Below are positions 5,701 through 10,259 of a stretch of 10,259 bases of DNA, piece by piece (position 1 is the first letter of the stretch; every line of letters begins with the position of its first letter). The position numbers and the translations under genes were made by a program. Origin of the DNA: Candidatus Bathyarchaeota archaeon (GTDB lineage: Archaea > Thermoproteota > Bathyarchaeia > TCS64); assembly GCA_020697635.1 (NCBI GenBank), contig JAEHCT010000031.1, forward strand, positions 1 to 10,259. The letters run 5' to 3'. Under the pieces are notes generated by a model. The model was not told the origin of the DNA, ran no database searches, and saw only the letters and a list, made by a program, of their open reading frames with translations.

Positions 5701-7151
5701 ACTTCCCGCTTCCCCTTTAGTTTCTCCCACGCCTCCATAGCGATCTCTAGGGGCGGCTCGACCTCGGAAGGTATGGGCGACGTGTACTTGCGCCCCGCCA
5801 GCCGCTCCGAGTGCTCATCCTTGGCCTTCTCCAGCAGCTCAGGCTTCGTGTACAAGTCCAGGGCGCTGGCCGCCATGGTCTTGGCGGCGAATACGAGCGA
5901 CTTGTGTCCTATGCTCATGCCGCTGACGGCGGTGAACCTCCAGTCGTGGCCTGGGGCACCGAGGACGTTGCACGCGGTGCTAAACTCCATGGTGGGGCAC
6001 TGCCAGCTCACGTCGCTCACGTCGGTGCTGCCGTGGCTGATCTCGCCGTCGTTCCAAGCGTCCAGTATGTCCGTCATGAGGTCTACGTCCACGTACCTCT
6101 CCCAGTTAGGTACCTTGTTCTTGCGGAGGCTGTTGATCTTGTTCTGCTTGTCGAGGGTCTTGGCGATCTCGGCCGCGAAGCCGAGCTCCTCTTTGGTCCA
6201 CTCGGGGGCTCCCACCAGCCGCATGTTGGCGGTCACCAGCTCGCTGAGGGCCCTGCTGGGTATCTTGTTGTAGATGGCGGCGATGAGGTCGATCTTGAGC
6301 TCCGTCTCCGTCATCAGGGCGGCGCCCTCGGCGATCTTGTTGATACGCTTGTAGATGGCGTCAACCTGATCCCTCTCCGGGGCCCTGATGTAGTACCAGC
6401 TGCGGGCGTAGTCGGGGACCACGTTGGGCTGACCGCCGCCCTGCTCTATCACGTAGTGGAGCCTCGCGTCCTGGATTATGTGCTCCCTGAGGAAGTTTAC
6501 ACCAATATTCATCAGCTCTATCGCGTCCAAGGCGCTGCGGCCCTGCTCGGGGCTGCCCGCGGCGTGGGCGGTCTTGCCGAAGAACTCGTACTTGACGCTG
6601 TTCACGGTGTTGCTGGACGCGAGACCGGCGACGTTCATGCTGCTGGGGTGGTGGCTCAGGCACGTGTCAACTCCATCGAAGCTGCCTGCGCGCACCATGT
6701 AGGCCTTGCCGTCGTAGTTTTCCTCGGCGGGGCTGCCGAAGCACTTCACCGTGCCGGGGAGCCTCTCCTCCTCCATGACGTACCGGGTGGCTATGGCGGC
6801 CAAGAAGCCGCTGGTGCCGTGGACGTTGTGGCCGCAGCCGTGACCGGGCCCGTCCTCCACCAGCCACTCCCTGTATGGTACGGCCTTGTTGCTGATCCCC
6901 GGCAACGCGTCGTACTCGCCCATGAAGCCTATTACGGGTCTCCCTTTCCCCCAGGAGGCCACGAAGGCGCTGGGCATCCCGGCTACACCCGAGTTCACCT
7001 TGAACCCGTGTCTCTCGAGGGTCTCAGCGTGGAGCTCAGCGCTCTTGAACTCGACGAGACCAAGCTCCGCGTACTCCCAGACCCTGTCGCTTACCTCGAT
7101 GAACTCGTCCCTGTGCTCATCGATCCACCTCCATGCCTTATCCTTCAACAT
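5697..7151 (-). CDS. M20-family amidohydrolase, AbgB-like (copy 3)
   Basis: A 484-residue paralogue of copies 1 and 2, ungapped against them: GEYDALPG 78-85, GHGCGHN 103-109, PAEEN 141-145, SHHP 166-169, TAHAAGSPE then GRSALDA to 210, PNVVPDYARSWY 242-253, STDVSDVSW 375-383. Differences sit near the active site: YDGK for YGGK at 146-149, GHDW for GHSW at 401-404, and KIDLIAAI in the 286-293 loop. By hand count it matches copy 1 at 54 of 60 residues in 201-260. The ATG at 7151 aligns with the other copies. A TATA-like GTTTTAACC lies about 35 nt upstream. Its TGA overlaps the ATG of the aspartoacylase-like gene, so the two are co-translated. It is divergent from the manganese exporter. Likely cytoplasmic amide hydrolase; whether it cleaves the same bond type as its partner, or acts in sequence with it, is not shown. 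Confidence 0.92.
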   Translation of the reverse strand: MLKDKAWRWIDEHRDEFIEVSDRVWEYAELGLVEFKSAELHAETLERHGFKVNSGVAGMPSAFVASWGKGRPVIGFMGEYDALPGISNKAVPYREWLVEDGPGHGCGHNVHGTSGFLAAIATRYVMEEERLPGTVKCFGSPAEENYDGKAYMVRAGSFDGVDTCLSHHPSSMNVAGLASSNTVNSVKYEFFGKTAHAAGSPEQGRSALDAIELMNIGVNFLREHIIQDARLHYVIEQGGGQPNVVPDYARSWYYIRAPERDQVDAIYKRINKIAEGAALMTETELKIDLIAAIYNKIPSRALSELVTANMRLVGAPEWTKEELGFAAEIAKTLDKQNKINSLRKNKVPNWERYVDVDLMTDILDAWNDGEISHGSTDVSDVSWQCPTMEFSTACNVLGAPGHDWRFTAVSGMSIGHKSLVFAAKTMAASALDLYTKPELLEKAKDEHSERLAGRKYTSPIPSEVEPPLEIAMEAWEKLKGKREV

Positions 7152-7180
7152 GATCTATCAGATGAAGGATGTCCTTTGAG

Positions 7181-7190
7181 GGGTTAAAAC
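7181..7190 (-). promoter_or_regulatory. TATA-like box of AbgB-like copy 3
   Basis: Minus-strand GTTTTAACCC is centred about 35 nt before the ATG at 7151, predicting a leader of roughly 8 nt. It does not carry the TTTATCCA seen before copies 1 and 2, so regulation may differ. Confidence 0.4.
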
Positions 7191-7244
7191 TAACGAATGC
7201 CGTGGGTGTCTCTGATTGTTTAGTCTGGGTCTATAATTTGTGGT

Positions 7245-7256
7245 AAAACTTAAACC
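7245..7256 (+). promoter_or_regulatory. Promoter-like box of the MntP gene
   Basis: AAAACTTAAACC, centred about 28 nt before the ATG at 7280, fits a BRE/TATA pair for a leaderless transcript. A second AT-rich box, CTATAATTT (7231-7239), lies further up. I see no yybP-ykoY-type manganese riboswitch in the 128-base gap, which appears to hold only the two divergent promoters. Confidence 0.4.
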
Positions 7257-7279
7257 GGGCCGTCGATGTCTTTCGAAGA

Positions 7280-7855
7280 ATGGCTCTAGAGACAGGGATC
7301 GATGTCTATTCACTGGTTCTTCTCTCGGTAGGCCTAGCCATGGACGCGTTCAGCGTCGCCACCGTCACGGGGTTCGGCCTCGGCAGGATAAAGATCAGCG
7401 ACGCCACGCGGATGTCCATAAGCTTCGGCGCTGCCCACGTCGTCATGCCCGTCCTCGGGTGGTTCCTCGGCTCCACGATAGTGGACCTCGTATCCAGCTA
7501 CGACCACTGGGTGGCGTTCCTGCTGCTCTTCTTCGTCGGCGGCAGGATGATAAAGGAGGGCCTGGACGGGGACGGCGAGGTGGACCCCAGCGAGATACTG
7601 GGCACCGCCAACCTCATAATGTTCACCGTGGCCGTCAGCATCGACGCCCTCGCCGTGGGCCTCAGCTTCAGACTGGAGGATCTCCCCATACTGGTGCCCA
7701 GCCTCTTCATGGGCGCGGGGACGCTGCTGTTCACCTTCGTGGGGCTCCTGGTCGGCAACAGGACCGGTAAGGCGTTCGGTAAAAAAGCCCAGATAATGGG
7801 CGGCCTGGCCCTCATCGGGATAGGGGCCCGGATAGTCTTCACTCATCTAGTTTAG
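7280..7855 (+). CDS. mntP: MntP-family manganese efflux pump
   Basis: A 191-residue integral membrane protein of the MntP (YebN, DUF204) family, which exports Mn2+ and protects against manganese excess. It shows the family's internal repeat: GLAMDAFSVA (18-27, D22) in the first half and SIDALAVGLSF (120-130, D122) in the second. These aspartates correspond to residues needed for transport in bacterial MntP. Six hydrophobic segments are visible: about 9-31, 45-66, 77-90, 109-129, 136-158 and 170-190. An acidic loop (DGDGEVD) lies in the middle. In the FG-x-x-x-x-x-MP segment of repeat 1, His (H53) stands where I recall Gln in bacterial homologues. The start is the first ATG, at the expected distance from a TATA-like box. 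Its stop overlaps the 3' end of the convergent nitroreductase gene by 9 bases. Manganese specificity is inferred from the family. Confidence 0.9.
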   Translation: MALETGIDVYSLVLLSVGLAMDAFSVATVTGFGLGRIKISDATRMSISFGAAHVVMPVLGWFLGSTIVDLVSSYDHWVAFLLLFFVGGRMIKEGLDGDGEVDPSEILGTANLIMFTVAVSIDALAVGLSFRLEDLPILVPSLFMGAGTLLFTFVGLLVGNRTGKAFGKKAQIMGGLALIGIGARIVFTHLV

Positions 7856-8680
7856 GATGACCTCGTCTAGGCTCATCCTCTCGGATTTGATGGTCTCCTC
7901 GCCGGGCCACCCGATGATTATGTGGTTCCTGCTTGTCATGGTCTGCGACAGGTTGAAGTGTTCCCGTAGCCGCCTCTGGGTCTCCTCGCCGTGGGTCAGC
8001 CAGCAGCTGCCGAGGCCCAGGGCGTGGGCCATGAGGCAGATGTGGTCGGCCGCGGCAGCGGCGTCGAAGTAGAGGTTCTGGGGCACGTACTCGTCGAACC
8101 GCAACGTCTTGTACATGCTCAGCTCCTGGAGCACAACGATCATGACGCAGTTCTCGATGGGTATGTCGCTCCTCACCAGCTTCTGCTCCTCGGGGTCACG
8201 GAGCACCAGGAACCGAGTGCAGCCTACGTTGCAGCCGTGGGGCGCGTAGAGCCCCGCCTTCAGCATCCGCCTGATCATCTCGTCTGGCACAGGCTCCGGC
8301 TTGAACTGGCGTATGCTCCTCCTGCCGAGGATGAGCCTCTCCACGGTCTCCGCCTCGTTCTCCGTGAAGCTCTCCCAAGGCGTGGGCCCGAGCTCCACCT
8401 CCTCGCCGTTCCTCATCCTGCGGGCGAGGCCGATGTAGCGGATGCACCACCGGATGTCGGGTGGATCGAGGGGCAGCCCCCGTTTCTTCCATATACCGAG
8501 CAGGTGCTCGGCGACTACACCGAAGCCCTCAGGCATCTTCCGCGTCCCGTTGAGGATGCGGTATATCAACACCTCCACGGTGTGGTGGGTGCGCTCATGG
8601 AATATGGCCCTGAGGTCGTCGGGCTTCATCTCCATGAGCTGCTCCTCCGTGTAGCCGTGAACAGTCAATGGCTTGGACAA
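7847..8680 (-). CDS. Nitroreductase-family flavoprotein with N-terminal extension
   Basis: A 277-residue protein whose residues ~113-277 form a nitroreductase-fold FMN domain: RRSIRQF (120-126, FMN phosphate contacts), APHGCNVGC (146-154), GLGSCWL (222-228) and GWPGE (257-261). Family members use NAD(P)H or other donors to reduce quinones, nitro compounds or flavin substrates, or do dehalogenation and dehydrogenation. The first ~112 residues are extra compared with typical members and carry no motif I know (charged helices with one Cys, C79). Two cysteines close to the flavin site (C150, C154) recall archaeal members with metal or redox centres, but no complete cluster motif is present. The start is TTG at 8680 with GGTGA 4 bases upstream; no in-frame ATG or GTG precedes it, and the next ATG (residue 16) is the alternative. 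It lies 48 bases after the HD gene on the same strand. Substrate unknown. Confidence 0.82.
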   Translation of the reverse strand: MSKPLTVHGYTEEQLMEMKPDDLRAIFHERTHHTVEVLIYRILNGTRKMPEGFGVVAEHLLGIWKKRGLPLDPPDIRWCIRYIGLARRMRNGEEVELGPTPWESFTENEAETVERLILGRRSIRQFKPEPVPDEMIRRMLKAGLYAPHGCNVGCTRFLVLRDPEEQKLVRSDIPIENCVMIVVLQELSMYKTLRFDEYVPQNLYFDAAAAADHICLMAHALGLGSCWLTHGEETQRRLREHFNLSQTMTSRNHIIIGWPGEETIKSERMSLDEVILN

Positions 8681-8688
8681 CGCGTCAC

Positions 8689-8704
8689 CGGGTAGATGTA
8701 CCCG
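8689..8704. other. Short palindrome in the nitroreductase leader
   Basis: CGGGTA and TACCCG (plus strand) form a perfect 6-bp inverted repeat around GATG, just upstream of the TTG start of the nitroreductase gene. It could be an operator half-site pair or a leader hairpin; chance is also possible at this size. Confidence 0.3.
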
Positions 8705-8728
8705 TGTCCGCCTAAAAGTTTGCTTCGC

Positions 8729-9226
8729 CTAGAGGACGATGTTGAGGATAACCGCTGCGTTGAACATGTCCTTGTAAGGGTATCCGTCTAGGGTTTCCCT
8801 GATCCACGGCTTCTCCGCCGAGACCTTCGTCAACGCAGCCTCCAGCGCCTCATCCGTCACCGGCTTCTCGAGGCCTCCCTCCTCGGCTAAGACCGCTAAG
8901 GCGTCCGCGAAGACGAGGCTGTGATCCAGCTTGGAGAAGGGATTCACCCCGGTTCGGCGGTCGTGGCTCATCACGGCGTAGAGGGCTTCCTCCGGGAGCT
9001 TACCCCGTAGCATGTTGGCGGCGAGTACGCCGTGCTTCGACCTGTCCTCCGTGGTCTGGTCGTAGTCGACGTCGTGGAGGACGCCCACCGTCTCCCATAG
9101 CCCCCTGCTGCCGTCGAGGCCGCCGGCGAGCACCGCCATGATCCTCCCCACGAGGAGCATGTGGTCGCGCCTGCTGCTGTCCTCTATGAGCCTCAGGGCG
9201 TCCTTCCTGGAGATCAACGCTACCAT
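8729..9226 (-). CDS. HD-domain phosphohydrolase-like protein
   Basis: A 165-residue HD-superfamily protein, a fold that binds one or two divalent metals and usually hydrolyses phosphate esters of nucleotides. The metal residues are readable in order: H22 (RRDHML), H51-D52 (LHDVDYD), H65 (KHG), H88 (MSHD) and D108 (FADAL). The SKLDHSLVFADAL segment resembles predicted HD hydrolases of the COG2316 type. Length is normal for a stand-alone HD protein. The ATG at 9226 is the first in frame; upstream lies an AT-rich, 54-base divergent gap shared with the DUF3795 gene. No strong terminator follows, only TTTT near 8715, so it may be co-transcribed with the nitroreductase gene 48 bases downstream. The natural substrate is unknown. 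The family call is secure, the reaction is not. Confidence 0.83.
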   Translation of the reverse strand: MVALISRKDALRLIEDSSRRDHMLLVGRIMAVLAGGLDGSRGLWETVGVLHDVDYDQTTEDRSKHGVLAANMLRGKLPEEALYAVMSHDRRTGVNPFSKLDHSLVFADALAVLAEEGGLEKPVTDEALEAALTKVSAEKPWIRETLDGYPYKDMFNAAVILNIVL

Positions 9227-9280
9227 ATAAAAAGCGATCCAACCATTAACGTTTTTTGACGCAAAGCCCTACATGTATCC
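9227..9280. promoter_or_regulatory. Divergent promoter region, HD gene and DUF3795 gene
   Basis: The only AT-rich stretch nearby. For the plus-strand gene ATATAAAAA (9225-9233) or CATTAACG (9244-9251) could be the TATA box. For the minus-strand HD gene, CGTTAATGG in the same place is about 25 nt before its ATG. One short region thus probably feeds both genes; the exact boxes are uncertain. Confidence 0.4.
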
Positions 9281-9688
9281 ATGGAGAGCAGCTGGAACCT
9301 CTCGGTCTGCAGCTTGAACTGCACCGTCTGCGACATAATGCTCGCCAGGAAGGGAGACGAGGAGAAGCTGGAGGAGATCATAGACTGGTTCAAGGAGGAA
9401 CCGGGTATAGAGGTGGAGCCTGAGGAAATCGTCTGCACGGGCTGCAGGGGCAGCCTCGAAACCCACTGGAGCCCAGACTGCGGGATGATGCTCTGCGCCC
9501 GGAGCAAGGGACACGACCACTGCTTCCAGTGCCATGACTTCATCTGCGAGAAGCTGGACGCCTTCGCCGGCGACGGGATGGATCACCACAGGAGGGCAGT
9601 CGAGAACATGAAAAGGATCAAGGAGATGGGGCTCGAGGCCTGGGTGGAGGAGCAGCGGGAGAAGGGGCCGCCCATGTTCTGCCCCTAG
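9281..9688 (+). CDS. Cysteine-rich DUF3795-type protein
   Basis: A 135-residue soluble protein with 11 cysteines arranged as in DUF3795 proteins: C10-x3-C14-x2-C17, then C52-x2-C55, C67, C72, C81-x2-C84, C89, plus a lone C134 next to the C-terminus. The CxxC pairs and the GHDHCFQCHDFIC segment (77-89) suggest zinc binding or, less likely, an iron-sulfur site. These proteins are common in anaerobic archaea and bacteria and have no known function. A charged helical tail follows residue 98. The start is the ATG at 9281; an earlier ATG at 9273 is out of frame. The stop overlaps that of the convergent MFS gene by four bases (CTAG), and a pyrimidine-rich TCTTTCTT lies just after it as a possible terminator. 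It is divergent from the HD gene. Confidence 0.75.
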   Translation: MESSWNLSVCSLNCTVCDIMLARKGDEEKLEEIIDWFKEEPGIEVEPEEIVCTGCRGSLETHWSPDCGMMLCARSKGHDHCFQCHDFICEKLDAFAGDGMDHHRRAVENMKRIKEMGLEAWVEEQREKGPPMFCP

Positions 9689-10259
9689 TCTTTCTTACTG
9701 AAGAACACCCAGTAGAGGACGCCGTTGACGGCCATCAGCGCCGCCCCCGTGAAGAAGGGCATCGAGAGGCTGATGGCGTCGAACATGTACCCGGCCAGCG
9801 TGGGCGCCACGGAGCGCACCCCCATCCTGGCGAAGTTGCTGACGCCTATGGCCGTGGCCGTCTCCTCCGGGTCCACCATCCCGGACGCGAAGGTCTGCCT
9901 GATGGGCATGGTGAACATGACCACGATTCTGTTCAAGATGAGTAGCGCGATGGCGACGGAGTACGTGTTGGATAACGCGAAGGCAGTGGTGAGCACCGTC
10001 GCGGCGATACGTGACCCGATTATGGTGTTGATGTTGCCGAACCTGCCCACCATGCGTGGGATGAGGAGGTAGCTGAAGATGCTCAGGAACCTGCTAAGCG
10101 AGTATATGGGACCGAGGGCGTCGCTGCCCACCCCGAACCTGTAGAAGATGTAGAGGGTCATGAGGCTCTCTTTCATGCCCCAGCCGAGGCCGCTGGTGGA
10201 CCGGACGAGGCTGAACCTGAGGATGACGCCCCAGTTTCTGACCTTGCCTCCTTTTTTTG
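9685..10259 (-). CDS. Major facilitator superfamily transporter, C-terminal half (5' end outside window)
   Basis: The last 190 residues of an MFS permease. The frame is open from the stop at 9685 to the window edge, so the internal ATG at 10176 is not the start. Six hydrophobic segments fit TM7-TM12 of the 12-helix fold (numbering from the first whole codon): about 16-40, 44-68, 76-96, 98-118, 128-152 and 158-187. A basic stretch (KKGGKVRNW) before the first fits the cytoplasmic central loop. The loop RMVGRFGN between TM8 and TM9 resembles the second copy of MFS motif A. Acidic and polar residues (DPEETATA, 119-126) lie between TM10 and TM11. Substrate cannot be inferred. Export of drugs or metabolites and uptake of the amidohydrolase substrates are both possible. 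It is convergent with the DUF3795 gene, with the two stops overlapping. Confidence 0.82.
   Translation of the reverse strand, partial: KKGGKVRNWGVILRFSLVRSTSGLGWGMKESLMTLYIFYRFGVGSDALGPIYSLSRFLSIFSYLLIPRMVGRFGNINTIIGSRIAATVLTTAFALSNTYSVAIALLILNRIVVMFTMPIRQTFASGMVDPEETATAIGVSNFARMGVRSVAPTLAGYMFDAISLSMPFFTGAALMAVNGVLYWVFFSKKD

Noticed and set aside
5701..5730. GTG start 10 codons upstream for the aspartoacylase-like gene
   Set aside because: The extension (MGETKGEAGS) does not resemble the family, and the ATG at 5700 gives the classic ATGA overlap.
5811..7187. 458-codon open frame on the plus strand, antisense to amidohydrolase copy 3, with similar shorter ones against copies 1 and 2
   Set aside because: The translation is low-complexity (rich in G, V, A, L, H) with no family resemblance, and it follows from GC-rich codon use of the true gene. 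The M20 protein on the other strand has all its motifs.
7152..7279. Manganese riboswitch (yybP-ykoY type) before MntP
   Set aside because: The gap is short, the predicted transcript is leaderless or nearly so, and I could not find the paired stems and conserved loops.

Overview
The window is a tightly packed, high-GC stretch of what looks like an archaeal chromosome, probably a metagenomic or uncultured lineage. The evidence is heavy AGG/AGA arginine and ATA isoleucine codon use, almost no Shine-Dalgarno leaders, AT-rich TATA-like boxes about 27 nt before start codons (leaderless style), T-run terminators, and archaeal-type gene families (tungsten aldehyde ferredoxin oxidoreductase, DUF3795, small ferritin-like protein). 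I cannot name the lineage; a Bathyarchaeia-like peptide degrader is only a guess. No gene-free stretch exceeds about 130 bases, and I see no tRNA, rRNA, CRISPR array, IS element or phage signature.

Layout. 1-575 (+): the last third of an aldehyde:ferredoxin oxidoreductase, cut by the window edge. 674-7151: the core of the window, three full-length paralogous M20-family amidohydrolases of the AbgB (p-aminobenzoyl-glutamate hydrolase B) type, all on the minus strand and alignable without gaps over almost their whole length. A DinB-type metal-binding helical protein (2151-2657) lies between copies 1 and 2. Between copies 2 and 3 lie a divergent ferritin-like protein (4249-4716, +) and a succinylglutamate desuccinylase/aspartoacylase-type zinc hydrolase (4738-5700, -). 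The zinc hydrolase is translationally coupled to copy 3 by an ATGA overlap. 7280-7855 (+): an MntP-type manganese exporter. 7847-8680 (-): a nitroreductase-fold flavoprotein with a long N-terminal extension. 8729-9226 (-): an HD-domain hydrolase. 9281-9688 (+): a cysteine-rich DUF3795 protein. 9685-10259 (-): the C-terminal half of an MFS transporter, cut by the window edge.

How it may work together (inference). Four amide-bond hydrolases from two unrelated folds, one pair co-translated, point to breakdown of N-acylated or amide-conjugated amino acids. Candidates are aminobenzoyl-glutamate-like, acyl-amino acid or aromatic acid-amino acid conjugates. The neighbouring aldehyde oxidoreductase could take aldehydes from fermentation of the released amino acids. 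The ferritin-like protein, MntP exporter and metallohydrolases make metal handling a plausible second theme. The substrate is not readable from the sequence.
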